Positions 1 through 12,299 of a stretch of DNA of 64,000 nt are shown piece by piece. The stretch is taken from positions 11,666,001 to 11,730,000 of the forward strand of contig OX392534.1 in NCBI GenBank assembly GCA_947623455.1. Direction: 5' to 3'. Made by a program: the position numbers and the translations under genes. The stretch comes from Mimachlamys varia (Eukaryota; Mollusca; Bivalvia; Pectinida; Pectinidae). The notes under the pieces were generated by a model that saw only the letters and a program-made list of their open reading frames with translations, made no database searches and was not told the DNA's origin. Every line of letters starts with the position of its first letter. Position 1 is the stretch's first letter.

Positions 1-360
1 ATACAGAGCTCACACAAAGATTCATTGATTAAATAAGTGAACTGTCCAACTACAGTTTCAGAGATCATTCAAATATTTATTATATCAGGTAAGGAAACTG
101 TATTCTGTGTTTCTTCAAAGCTCACTCAAAATATTTGTTATTTGGTAAGTGTATAATTTAACTAGTGTCTCTTCAAAGCGCACTCAAAATATTTTTGATC
201 AGGTAAATGAACTATTGTTAGTATAAGTGTTTTTTAGAGCTCAATTAAACACTTTATCTATCAGGTACAATTAAATTGTCGATGAGAATCAGTGTCTCTT
301 CAAAGCTCACTTAAAAGATTTTTTATCAGGTTAGTAGACTGTCCAACTGGTGTGTCTAAT
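1..360. repeat. Degenerate ~60-bp tandem repeat
   Basis: Five to six diverged copies of a unit containing 'CTTCAAAGCTCACTCAAAA', an AT-rich spacer and 'ATCAGGTAA' are arranged head to tail with about 58-65 bp spacing (for example around 115, 172, 234 and 299). The array lies in the intron upstream of the first PXK exon in the window. A related single copy ('TTTCATTAAAGCTCACAA') appears near 2025. Each unit contains an AGGTAA-like string that resembles a splice donor, but no coding sequence is seen. Confidence 0.7.
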
Positions 361-587
361 TTTTGATGACAGTTAACTAGGAGTCTGATTTTTTTCTTGA
401 CATGTAAGCTTTCCCTGGTTCTTATCAGGATACTTTGTTATGTACCCTATGAATGAAGCAAACTTCAAAATTGTATTACTGGTGACATGTTTTTTGATTG
501 CCTGAATAGCAAAGATCCTACCAATAACAAAGTTAACATCAATTTTCATGTCTTACCTATAATTAACTATCATGTTTTTTTTTATTT

Positions 588-645
588 TACCAGGATGATA
601 GATTTTGTGTCTTTGGATTTTACCAGGATGATAGATTTTGTGTCT
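588..645 (+). repeat. Direct repeat next to a PXK splice acceptor
   Basis: 'TTTTACCAGGATGATAGATTTTGTGTCT' occurs twice in tandem just before the acceptor at 660. Each copy carries its own 'TTTTACCAG' acceptor-like string, so alternative acceptor use upstream of the 661 exon is conceivable. I chose 661 because the frame from there matches PXK. Confidence 0.6.
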
Positions 646-660
646 GATTTTATTTCTCAG

Positions 661-3600
661 TGTAGATTCAATGAGGAGTATTCTGTGAAGTACAGACTCC
701 GGAGCCGAGGCCTGAAAGAGAATCAAGTCCAGCTGTTTGGTCGCCAGGTCTTGGAGGTAAACAAGTGAATTCCATGTATGCATTTTGAACTTTAATTAAG
801 TTTTAAACTTAATATATGATTAACACCTGTCATGAGAGACAGTTTTATTATTGACCTATAATTTGTATATATTATAAACTACATTTGAACGTTGGTATCT
901 CAAATCAGCAGGACCTTGAGAAAACTGAAGTATTCAAAGTAAGTGAGCAAGAATATTTAGTATGACGTTTGGCAGGGATCAACAAAATTAAATACTTTGA
1001 ATTAAATAGTCTTCAAGTTATACAAGTTTTAGATATTATACAATGGTTGACTGTAAATGCATTTTAACTGAGAGACCAGAAATTGTAATTATCCTCAAAG
1101 TAGACAGTGGAAGATATATAAAGAGTTTTTTCTGTCAGTCCCTGCAAGCATTGATCTGTTTTAGTTACCATCCTGTTTTAGGAGTAAGAGGTGTGGCCCA
1201 ACAAAACAGAACTTAAATGACTTGCTCTGTTAGCTCCTAACTCCTGAACTTACAGCAGGAATAATTTCATTGGGGGATATAGTATAACTACTTCTGGTAT
1301 AAATAGAGGTTACACAAGGAGTGGTTGTTGGATAAGGAATTTATTTCACTCAAGTTAATTATTTTTTAAAAGTATAGCGAGTGTCTTTTGTAACTTTTAA
1401 AAAATAATTAACTTGAGTGAAATAAATACCAGATCCAATTACCATGAGTCATGTGACCTGTCTCTACCACAATCTCAGTAGAAAACAACTAACTGAACAG
1501 AACCAAGGGCTATGCTATGCGCAAAACATATCATCTCATATATATTCCGCCAAATGGTGACACAGACGTCAACAATCGAAGACGTCGTAAACAACCAGCA
1601 AGTGACGTTGTTCCGGTCAAAGTTCATTGTGTCAGCCAATCAAAATGCTTTAGAGTTTATTCCACATGTGGTGCAAACAAAATGTTATTCAACAGTTGTA
1701 ATGATTATTTGATACCCTGAGAATTGAATAACACCCACCTATTGTGATAGAAAATATGTTTACATATATAAGTAATAGGTCTAGTTTGTGGCTGTATTGG
1801 TATAAGTGATTGAAGAGTTAAAACGATAGATACCATAACACATCAAATTATTTCTGTATATGGTAACACTGTATATGGTTTATACAAGGTCCTATTGTAT
1901 GTTTTCCAACGTGAGTCAAACATTATGCTGAATGGAAATCTTTTAGAAATAGGTCACATGAAGTGACTGTGCAGTTAATACTTTATCCAACCTAAAGAGT
2001 GCACTTGTCTGTATAAGTGATTTCATTAAAGCTCACAATGTGCTTATTAGGTAAAGTATAGCTATTTGATTTTATGTGCTGGTTTCACATGTTTGATACA
2101 TTTATTTTCAGGCTCTTATTTTTTTGGAGGAGAAAGGATTCCCTCCCCATGGCCATGTCCAGTCTGGTAACATAATGTTCTCTAAGGACTGCTGCAGGTA
2201 TAGTACATAATATTGTAAACTTGTGTTGGTCTGTAGATTAGACAACTTTAACTTATACCAAAAAAGAAATATACAAATAAATAAACATTTATTTTACATC
2301 ATTAATGATACGTTATATATTCTGTGAACCACTTTGGAATTCAATGATCACAAAAGGAGAAATGTGTGTGATAATTATTATTGGCAGAGACAAATTAAAG
2401 ATGACTGAAGATGTTAGTATACAGAGAACTGTGTTAGATGCCTGCTTGTTCTGATTGAGAATTATGTCATAGTTCTAACTTTGAGGCCATGGCATTTACT
2501 TGGATGTGACCTAGATTTACATGGCAGATGTTGTCATTGAAGCAAAAGATGCTTACTCTTCCGGGAACATCTGGTCTAATTTCTCTTGTACCTTTTCCAA
2601 GGGTCTCCTTGTTAATCTTGTCTTTGTGTTTTTTTTTTGCCCCTGGTTTAATTAATTTTGAGTTCTGATTAAAGTTTGTTTACACTTTGGTATTCTCTGA
2701 TATTTTAGACTAGTTACACTGGTAAAACAGTTGTGAAGATACATACTGTGGTACATTAGTCAGGTATTGTTGTTTTTTAAGGGGGGGGGGCACTTTGGTG
2801 TTGGAAGTAAATACAGACAGAGACCTATAGCTATATTATGTACATGAAGCTGTAATACTCATTTACTGTGGTATACTGTACTTGCCACAGTATTTGCCTA
2901 AATACTGCAGTATACCATGATCTATTTATTTTTCAGTACCCAGCCTTATACATTGTAAAATGTAACAGGTAACGTTTTTGCATGTTTTGTTGATCCACAG
3001 ACTTGGAGGCTGTGAGAATGTGTTCCTGGGATTAAAATCACGCCTTTATCCACTCGTCAAGAAAAAAATAAAAGAGGACAAAGAGCTAGATGTAATTAGT
3101 TTTGGTAAGTTGATGAGATTCTGATCAATTGATACAAGTAAATATCATATAATTGATAGATTAAAATCAGTTTGCCTGACAAAGTCTACATAATTTAATT
3201 TTAAATATATCATATGCTAGACTTTTCAGAACATATCATTAAACCTAAAAATCAGACAATACAAAAAGTGATTATGTCATATATCACAGTTTTTGGCACA
3301 GTGTTTGGTAGTTAAACTTGTGATTAGTTAAAGTTGCATGGAGATGAAATTACTGCACGATATTGTGCTTTGTGCAAAATTTTGTGTTTGTCATAATTAA
3401 ATACAACATCATTGATTATGCACTGAAAAAATGAAATTTATCTTTTGACTTCAATAAGATCTGTAGTTATCGGGGAAAACACAAGCTTATAAAAATGGAA
3501 CTTTCTTTTCTAAATTGTGTATGGATATTAACAGTATTAATGTTTAATGTTGTAGGGCATTTACTGTTTGAAATGTGTACGGGAGCAGAGTTACCCACCG

Positions 3601-6600
3601 CCCAACCTAAACCAAACGATTTGGACAGGTGTACAAATGAACAGGTGGAGGTGAGCTTAATTAACACATACATGTAGACAGTGACAGGTTTCATTTCTTA
3701 CATTAATAAGTTATTTTGATTCATTTTTAGGTCACCACACCACAGGTCATGTGACCTATTGTAATTGCTCTTCGTCCTTTGTCATACACTGTCCGTCATG
3801 CATTTCATTTTTTGTTGTAAACACATGAACTCCAGTAGATATGAAAGGATCTTTTTAATAAAACTTTGTATGCATCCTTATAGTAAAAGTGTCTTTAGAC
3901 AAGTTGGAAAATGGTGCAGATTTGATTGTAACTTACAGAGTTATGGCCCTTTGAACTATAAGCATTTGATGAAATTTGGTATGCTATGTAATTTGGTATA
4001 TGCTGCGAGCCTTGTACAGTATCAATCTAATCTTAGAAGAGTTTCACATTGGGATCATCAAACCGATCATAGATACAATAGCAATCATCAGTTAGTATAA
4101 ATTAAGATAATATTTGATTTACATATCAAAGCCATTTTAAAATAACAAACTTACTGATTAGTTGAAGGGTCATGTATACAATGTCATTAATCACATAGCT
4201 AATAAAACAAAAACAAAAAATAACAGGGAAAAATACAAATTAATATATTTATGTATTCACAGAAGGGAAGTGAGAGTGCTCGCTAAACAAATACTGTAAC
4301 TAGAACAAGGGCAGATAATTCGTAATGAAATGCTTTCAAATTATAAATGGAATAACACTCATAATGTTTACTGTATACCTTGTGATAGAGCCGAAAGGGT
4401 TGTTTTGGAATGTTTCCTTTAGTAGGTACTGTGATGGTACATGTATATTCTTGTCATTATTATTACTTTACCATGCGATGAAAATATCAAATGTATTTTA
4501 CATTTTTGGCAGATGCTGAATTACATATTTAGTAATGATTCTGGAAAATATCCAAGTATACAAGATGTAAGTGTGAAATTGTTAACAAACATCAGTTACT
4601 GTATTTTTTTTCTTTAATCTAAACCGAAAATTTATGAAATAATTAATCATTAATTAATCTCAAATATTTGCCCAGTGGTAAATGACATTGAACAAGATAT
4701 AATAGATAACTTGACTGTGACTGAAGATATGGTTGATCTTGAAGTCAGATTATACAGGTGCAGCTTTTGACAGGTTATTTTGTATATATACCCACTGTGA
4801 TGGGATGGGTAAAGAAGATTATAAGATACAATCCCCTCGGCTAGTTAAATGTGGTACTGGTAAAATATATGTTTACTTCATTATTTTAACTCATCAGTAA
4901 CTACCATATCTGATTAACTTAACAAGTTGTGTAAGATTTAAGCAAGTTAATTTATGTTTTATGAACTTTTTCAGATATGTCATCAGCAGTTTTTCCAAGT
5001 TCAACTCCCAGAGCTGGAGTTGTATAACCCTGCCCCTGTAAGTCCGTTAGTTTACATCATGATGATTTAGAAAAAATATGAAAAGATGACATTAATTTTT
5101 GTTGGGTAATGTATCTAAGGAATATTATTAAATTTAAAACAAAGAAAACCAAGAAATAAGGAGGGAATTTACAGACAAGTGGTTGTTGTAGACAACTGGT
5201 TTGATATAGACAGGTGTGTGTTGTGGACCGGGACAAAGAAATATTCAGACATTAGGAAAAGATGTGTGGTTGTAATAGGCATATAGAGCCTTTATAAGCA
5301 GGTACTTTTACAGTATATTTATAAGAAGTAACAATGAAGGAAATATATTTTAGACAGCTTTTCATATTGGTCTAGTTATGAGGTGAAGATTCCTGTTTAG
5401 GACCTGTAAATACAATAGAATTAAAAGCCATCCATAATTAAATCACTCCTGCTCAACTAGAGTGATCACCTTGTAATATGATCAAAATCTATGTACTATT
5501 TTTCTGTAAATATAACTGATATTGTGACACAATTGTTTCATCCACAGAAATCTTGACTTACAATCGTCAAGTTCAGGTTCACTCCAGGGACAATTGTTAT
5601 TGAATGAAAGACATTGTAGACTGTAAATACTTATAGATACAGTCAACCCTCTTTATCTTGAACTCATATAATAAGTCGATGACCTGAGCCAGTCCTGGTC
5701 AAGCTGTACATCATAGAGTCAATTTTGCTCAGTTTTAATACTTGAATGACCTGAAGTTTGCCCATGGTCCTGTCACATTAACAGTTACCAGGTTTGGCTG
5801 TAGATAATGATAACCAGGTATGACTGTAGATAAAGATAATCAGGTTTGACTGCAGATAATGATAACCAGGTATGACTGTAGATAAACCAGGTTTGACTGT
5901 TGATAAAGATAACCATGTTTTACTGCAGATAAAGATAACCAGGTATGACTGTAGATAAAGATAACCAGGTTTGACTGTAGAAACAGATAACCAGGTTTGA
6001 CTGTAGATACAGATAACCAGGTTTGACTGTAGATAAAGATAACCAGGTTTGACTGTAGAAACAGATAACCAGGTTTGGCTGTAGATAAAGATAACCAGGT
6101 TTGACTGTAGATAAAGATAACCAGGTTTGACTGTAGAAACAGATAACCAGGTTTGACTGTAGATACAGATAACCAGGTTTGACTGTAGATAAACCAGGTT
6201 TGACTGTTGAGAAAGATAACCATGTTTTACTGCAGATAAAGATAACCAGGTGTGACTATAGATACAAATAACCAGGTTTAACTGTAGATAAATATAACCA
6301 GGTTTGAATGTAGATACAGATGACCAGCTTGTTTGACTGTAGATAAAGATAACCATGTTTAATTGTAGAAAAAGATAATCATGTTTGACTAGATACAGAT
6401 AACCAGGCTTGACTGTAGATAAAGATAACCAGGTTTGACTGTAGATACAGATAACCAGGTTTGACTGTAGATACAGATAACCAGGTTTGACTGTAGATAA
6501 ATATAACCAGGTTTGACTGCAGATAAAGATAACCATGTTTGACTGTAGATACAGATAACCAGCTTTGACTAGATAATGATAACCAGGTTTGGGTGAAGAT

Positions 6601-7371
6601 AAAGATAACCAGATTTGACTAGGTAAATATAACCAGGTCTGACCAACGTATGTTAATAATTTCAGATAAGTTTATCATCCCAGATGAAGTCTCTATTGAA
6701 GTCTGTGCGTAAAGGAAAGTCTAATGTGAAGTAAGTATCTCACTAAGGCATGCCTTCTTAATCAAGAATCACAGGAGCTTTGTTTAGGTTTTAATGTTAT
6801 CATTTCTATAGCTGATTGTGTTAGTTCAGCAGAGCACTGCTTTATAACAAGTGGTCATTGGTTATGTAATGTACATTGTACATGTATGCAGAAACGTTTT
6901 AATCAGTAGAACAATAAACAAATATTTGGATAATGTGAAAAATTGTAGATTATCCACATACAGGTGAACTTGACTTATGTATGTATAATCTATGGTCTTA
7001 ACTTTTAGATACAGTAGAATTACTTTTTGTGATTGGTTATTTACAGGAAATCAAAAAGAAAACCGTCTGTGTCGACCGATCAGCGAACTCCCACCCCACC
7101 TGCCCACAACACAGCTTCCTCGTCATCGGGACCTCCTGGTGGCCCTCCGCCCCCACCTCCCCCTCCCCCACCCCCTCCAGCAGGTGTGCCTCCACCCCCA
7201 CCCCCTCCTCCTCCTGGGGGTCCCCCTGTCCCGGGGCCACCACCTCCCCCACCAAGCTCTTCAGCCCCGCCCTCATCATCCTCGGGGAGGACAGCACTCC
7301 TCAGCTCCATCAGACAAGGCACCAGTCTAAAGAAGGCAGTCACTGTGGACAGAAGTGCCCCCAGGGTATGA
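661..7371 (+). CDS. PXK: PXK-like PX-domain pseudokinase, C-terminal eight exons
   Basis: Coding exons are 661-756, 2112-2197, 3001-3104, 3556-3650, 4513-4566, 4975-5037, 6666-6730 and 7047-7371. All junctions have AG/GT ends and phases that join into one 295-codon frame ending in TGA. In known animals PXK is a phosphoinositide-binding PX protein with a kinase-like domain and a WH2 actin-binding tail, acting in endosomal trafficking. Here the kinase-like C-lobe has 'GRQVLEALIFLEEKGFPPHG', a catalytic loop HGH..SGN in place of HRD...N, 'RLGGCEN' where DFG would sit, and 'FGHLLFEMCTG'. The last exon has a long proline run followed by 'TALLSSIRQGTSLKKA' and 'DRSAPRV', matching the WH2-like end of vertebrate PXK as I recall it. 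The PX domain and kinase N-lobe must lie left of base 1. The missing HRD and DFG residues argue for a pseudokinase. Family assignment is strong. Confidence 0.9.
1339..1427. repeat. Perfect 35-bp inverted repeat (foldback)
   Basis: Arms at 1339-1373 and 1393-1427 are exact reverse complements around a 19-bp loop, in a PXK intron. The arms include 'TCACTCAAGTTAATTATTT'. It resembles a small foldback or MITE remnant; no gene is seen. Confidence 0.8.
2530..2725 (-). repeat. Dispersed repeat family X, copy 1
   Basis: Contains 'CTTACTCTTCCGGGAACATC' and 'AATTTTGAGTTCTGATTAAA' and is the reverse complement of sequence seen near 16985, 20030 and 31245, with another partial copy at 15590. It lies in a PXK intron. 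The family is interspersed; no intact coding frame is shared between copies. Confidence 0.6.
3729..4130 (+). repeat. 'GGTCACCTGACC'-type bivalve dispersed repeat, old copy
   Basis: Starts with 'TTTTTAGGTCACC...' followed by 'ATGTGACCTATTGTAATTGC' and 'TTCGTCCTTTGTC', the same head layout as the much larger copy at 37900. It sits in the PXK intron between 3650 and 4513. An apparent 111-codon frame over it (3765-4100) is not conserved between copies and is not called. Confidence 0.55.
5778..6655 (-). repeat. 24-bp minisatellite in a PXK intron
   Basis: About 36 copies of a unit close to 'GATAACCAGGTTTGACTGTA' plus 'GATA' run head to tail. Most units are 22-24 bp and differ by a few bases. Because 24 is a multiple of three and the unit lacks a stop in two antisense frames, the complementary strand stays open for 252 codons (5778-6536). 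That is a by-product of the repeat and not a gene. Confidence 0.9.
7131..7270 (+). repeat. Proline-codon (CCX) tract inside the PXK last exon
   Basis: A C-rich run coding for two blocks of eight to twelve consecutive prolines, separated by glycine/valine linkers. It is in frame with the PXK exon and corresponds to the proline-rich segment preceding the WH2-like tail in PXK relatives. It is purine-asymmetric and likely length-polymorphic. Confidence 0.85.
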
Positions 7372-7819
7372 TCTCAACTTTGACCTCTGACCCATCCAGT
7401 CACTAGAATTAATGCTGGACAAGATATACAATGGCTGTTTCTTTAAACAACTTGACAGATTTTGGTGCTATAGTCTTACAATGTTTGTATGATTTTATGT
7501 TAATATGCGTGGTGTGAAAGCTTTACAACCATTGTTCATGAGAAGGGCTGTTATACCTGTACCTACTGGGATGACTATATACCGGTATATATATATAAGT
7601 TTAAAAAGTTGACAAAGAAACTTATGGACGTATAGTATAAATTTAAAAAGAAAACAAACTTGACAAAAAATATAATGCTTTCCTCACATCTTGGTGATGC
7701 TTCAGAATGACTCTTCAGAACATTCTGAAATGTGACCGAAAAGTGAAGAAAGAGCTGTTTTTTTTGTGTCCGTTTTTTTCTTTTTAATTATATATTAATG
7801 TGCATTAACAGACCTGTCC

Positions 7820-8220
7820 CTGACTCAGGTTTTTGTCTGTGGTGAACATCATATTATAGCTGTATCCATGTGAATAGTAAAATGTTGTAAGAATTTTGTA
7901 TGTGGCACTCCAGTATTCCATGTGAATACATGTACTTTTATGGTGTAAGGATTGTGTCTGTGGTGTTCCGTATTCCATGTGAATGAAACATTAATGTTGT
8001 TACGATTTTGTCTGTGGTGCTTTGTATTCAATGTGAATACTTTAATGATGGAAGGGTTTTTGTCTTGTATTTTGTATATTCCATGTGAATACTTGCAGTG
8101 TGTAAGTTTTTTATCTGTGGTGCTCCAGTATTCACATTTGAATACTTTAATGGTGTAAGGATTTTTCTGTGGTATTCTCTATTTCATGTGAATACCTTGT
8201 TGATGTATCATAATTTGATT
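7820..8220 (+). repeat. ~60-bp tandem repeat in the PXK 3' flank or 3' UTR
   Basis: Six to seven diverged units contain 'TTTGTCTGTGGTG', 'TATTCCATGTGAATAC' and 'ATGGTGTAAGGAT' in order, with 55-65 bp spacing. The array begins about 450 bp after the PXK stop codon, so it may be transcribed in the 3' UTR. Confidence 0.75.
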
Positions 8221-8662
8221 ATTTTGTTAATTTATTTTCGGTATATTTTTGTCATATTTTGATTTATTCAGGGTAAATTGTAAACTGGGATTGTACCGTA
8301 CAGTATGACTAGGTGACTGGCTTTAATGTTGTGACTATATTTGAAACCATTTGGCTATTTTATCAACCTTGAGCAATATAAGTGTGACAAATCAATCTGT
8401 GTAATTAAAATTTGTGGTACTCCATCGTCTTCGGGATAACCCTGTTTGATTAAGAGGCACAGTTGTACCATTTTACAAGATACATTTCTCCACTAATTCC
8501 AGTCTATTAAGCTGCAAACGTATTTGGGCAGTGTTAAAATTGTTGAGTGTTAGCCATAAACAATGAAATGGTAGCACAGGCAGTAAGCTCCCTTGTGAGT
8601 TTAGAAATATATTTGCTGGTTGCAAAGGCCCAGTAACCACATTATTTGTAATACTATGTAGG

Positions 8663-8790
8663 TTGTTTACAGCTTATCAGGTGAAATACGGTACAGCTTA
8701 TCAGGTGAAATACGGTACAGCTTATCAGGTCAAATATGGTACAGCTTATCAGGTCAAATACGGTACAGCTTATCAGGTCAAATACGGTAT
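8663..8790 (+). repeat. Second 24-bp minisatellite
   Basis: Five nearly identical copies of a 24-bp unit containing 'ACAGCTTATCAGGTGAAATA'; the later copies carry GTCAAATA in place of GTGAAATA. The unit length again preserves an open frame, which explains an apparent 78-codon reading frame here. Homogeneity suggests recent expansion. Confidence 0.9.
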
Positions 8791-8899
8791 CTGTGTATGG
8801 TGTTTATATACCGGTAGCATGTTTAGTTTCCAGTTGATACAGATATGTTTGTTTATCAAGATTGGTTGTTACAAGTGCACATATAATGTAGGGTTGTGA

Positions 8900-11240
8900 C
8901 TTTACCGGGTATATTTTATTACACATCATTAATGTATTCTTTTTTTTTTGTGAACACAATTTTGTCCATGGTTCATTTCACTCTATTGTTCTGCATCTCA
9001 TCAAAGTTTGACAGAATTTATGAAATATACCTAAATAGTGAGTATTAACCATGTGCCAAAGTATAGATCTCCGACTCGTAATTCATACTTATTTGCCAAA
9101 ATATTTTACCAAATTTTTGCACCTTTGAAGTTTCTTGCTCAGATTTTCAGATTTATTTGCAAGAGAGCAATTGAAAGAAGCTTGTAATTTACACTGTTGG
9201 TACTATTTTGTTAAAATATGAGCTTCTGAAAGTAATTTTAAATATATTGAGATTTTTCCCATTTGGTTTCTCACAATGCAAAGCCTAAATTTTGGCAGGT
9301 ATGTAACTGATGTACAAGTCTGTGATCTACTATGACTTCAATACCGGTTTGTTTCAGCTTGCCACTTAAATATTTGATGAGAGATATATTTCCAAATTTT
9401 TATAATCAAATTTTTCTCATTTGCTTGTTTCAATAAATATATGAGAATTAGTTTTTAGTATTTGATTGATTTTAATTAAATGTATGTATATCATTTGGGT
9501 TGTAATAATTTACATAATTATGTGTTGTGATAATGTTTGTAGAGAAGATTGAGTTTTATTGATGTTGGGAAGAAATACAATAATCCTAATACTTAAGTTT
9601 AATTATTTAAATTAATTAACATAACTGTTTTCAGTTTAATTAATTATTAATCAAAATCATCTTTTAAGAATGTACTATTTCTTTTAAAGCTTGTTTTTCT
9701 TATGTTAAAGGCCTTAAAGAATCTATTTTTATCATAAAGGGTTAATAACACTATCCATTACTGACACAGAACGATGCTATCAGTCTTTGCACACCATTTG
9801 ACTTCATTTTCCATTGACTTCTAAAGTAATTGTGTTTAAAGATTTGTTTTATTCTGTGAAAAATTATTTTTCTGTTAAAATATTTTCCTGCCAGTTTTTA
9901 AATACTTCAACCCACCATGACAGTTCAACTATTTTAATCAAATTATATTTATATTTTTGCAATTTTTGTTGGTGCTGTACGACAGTAAACAATATTGTTT
10001 TTAAAAGTGCTCAGTTAATTAATGATAGATGTTGGTTATAGGATATCAAATTAGGTCTTATTGTCACCAAGTGTCAACAGAATGTTGTCTGGGACACTCA
10101 AATTTAACAAATTTAGGAGTCCTGGGACTCCCATCACACATAATTTAGAGTAAAACTTTATAAATCCTTTGGTAATTTTAGGAGTAGAAATGCAGGTTTT
10201 TGCAAGTCAGGGAAAACCCTGTGTTAGAAATTATGTGTATGTAAGATGAAATGGGAACCAGCTTGAGGTCCGCTTTCACAAGATTTTACCATCTATCAGT
10301 TCAAATGTGATATATTTGCTCAAGAAATTAGAAAGTAGAAATAAAAAAGTGCTATTTTGTCCTCTAGTGTGTATTAGGAGCATCGCTGTTTATTTAGGAG
10401 TCCACAGTGGGAATTGATCCATTTGCTTGCAAAATTAAGTTAAAAAATCTGAGAATTCAATTCAGTGTTATTTTTTGAGATTCGTTGTATTGATATCATT
10501 GTTACTTGTGCATTTTACAGCAGTGTTCTTGCATGTCACATATCAAACATTATTAATAAATAATTAGTGGTGTAAATATCTTCTTTGTTTACTTTCAAGA
10601 ATTTGACCACATTGCATTGTACTACAAAGTATACATTTTTCAGGATATTCTGATTCATAAGATTGTCATTGTTGATGGCTGCTAAGTTATAAGATCTTCT
10701 ATTACATGACATGATACAAGTATTAAAGCTGTATTTCTGACAAATGCCTTGCAGAGAAGACTTTATCGGATACTTTAAAGGTATCAATTACTTTGGCTGT
10801 TACAGTACGTGTTTATGTCTTAAACCCATTCACCACTGAAGGTACATTTGAACTTTTCAAATTAAAAGGTTGGAATAATCCCTTATGAAATTTTGTGGTG
10901 AACAAGTTAAATGCTTTATATAAATTCGTGATATGATGACTGTTATTGATTTGTACAGTTAACTTATAAAATGTGTCCATAAATAGTATTAATTAAGCAT
11001 TAAGATACCCGAGTGCTTGTAAATGTTTCATGGATTATCACATTTTCCCGATAATTTGAAACCTTTATCGCTGTTATTAAAACATAAGGTACAATACGTA
11101 TACGTTTGTTGTTGTTGTTGTCAGTTTACAGTCTACAGTTTAGCATATTTACACACTTTGAATCTTATTGGGGCAGTTTTTAGGTCCATTAAGGTACATG
11201 ATCATGACCACACTTCTGACATAAAATCTCAGTTCAGATT
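8900..11240. other. No gene recognised; AT-rich downstream region of PXK
   Basis: Apart from A/T-rich spacer with several AATAAA-like strings (for example near 9431) that could end the PXK transcript, I see no coding exon, RNA gene or clear repeat here. The short open frames lack conserved motifs or splice context. Confidence 0.5.
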
Positions 11241-11259
11241 TATTTACCTCTAAACCCAG

Positions 11260-11410
11260 GGCTTTTTTCGAAGCGACTACGGTAATCACACCTGGCTGTA
11301 TAAGCCCAGTGCTACTGAGACACCACTCTCGGTGAATCCTATTGTAAGACCGTCATGCTTGACCGCAGACACCATACTGGCTTCCAAACAGGTTTTGCTG
11401 GTGAGGTACT
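11260..11410. other. GC-richer open island with splice-like borders, function unknown
   Basis: A ~140-bp block is much less AT-rich than its surroundings. On the + strand a polypyrimidine tract and 'AACCCAG' precede it, and the frame GFFRSDYGNHTWLYKPSATE... stays open to a 'GTGAGG' string near 11400. The opposite strand is also open for about 30 codons (...MVSAVKHDGLTIGF...). It could be an isolated exon or a fragment of a dispersed repeat. I recognise neither protein. Confidence 0.25.
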
Positions 11411-12117
11411 ACATTGGGTATTTAACGAAACTGAAACACGTTGTTATGTAAGATTCCATTGAAAATGTATACTGTACCTGCATTGGACCCCAGGTTACTT
11501 TGCACTTTACAATCCAAGGACATACATGTACTATTTGTGTATTTCACCTATACATTGCCCAATATTAGCAAATCGAATGGCAATTTTTTTTCCTTTAAAA
11601 AAATCCAGAGCCATTTCTGGAACTAGCATCATGATAAAAATAAAACAAGTTGATTATCCATTTGTCTGAAAGGTACTGCTATCAATATTTTACCTGAGTA
11701 TTGATTATAAATATCAAAAAATCATTGACACATGTACCTACCCTCAAGTGGTCTGTTGTTACATAGGGTAGGTGTGTTTGCAGCACTGAAAGTCAAAAAC
11801 TAAAATGTGTTTTTGGAATTCAAGCATAGGAGTACCTTTGTAAATGGCATATGGTTATTCATAGAAATGTATAATTTTGTACCTGTTACCTGTTTTGTAC
11901 CTGTTACCTGTTTTGAGATAGATTTTTTTTAAGTTTCTACTTATTCTCTCTGTAAAAAAACCCAACAATTTGGTTTATTAGGAAGAGTTGGTAGGCATTT
12001 GTGAATACAAGAGTGTTCCATTTTCAAAAGAAACACAGGTAAAACCATAGCTACTCTCGTAAACACCCTGGTGTTTGTACAAACTATTTCAATACAAAAT
12101 AATATTTACTGAAAGTC

Positions 12118-12293
12118 TGGAAGACGATATCTTTGTTTACTTTAAACTGGCATTTCGCAATGTTAAAATATGACGGCAAGACTTCAAGAGGTGCACAAAT
12201 CATGCCTCTGTGCATACATGGAAAATCGATTTCGTGTATATATGAATGCATTTCGTTCTGTAATTCAGGTTTGTTATTGCATCACTTCCTTGA
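12118..12293 (+). repeat. Dispersed repeat Y, copy 1
   Basis: 'GACGATATCTTTG', 'CATACATGGAAAATCGATTT' and 'TATGAATGCATTTCGTTCTG' recur in the same order at 19378-19563. The two copies share most positions over ~175 bp. No coding capacity is seen. Confidence 0.65.
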
Positions 12294-12299
12294 TCATTT

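Noticed and set aside
5778..6536. 252-codon antisense open frame
   Set aside because: Produced by a 24-bp minisatellite; no start context, no domain, composition follows the DNA repeat.
7037..7343. Open frames in other phases over the proline-rich exon
   Set aside because: They are shadows of the PXK last exon; only the PXK frame joins upstream exons and matches the family tail.
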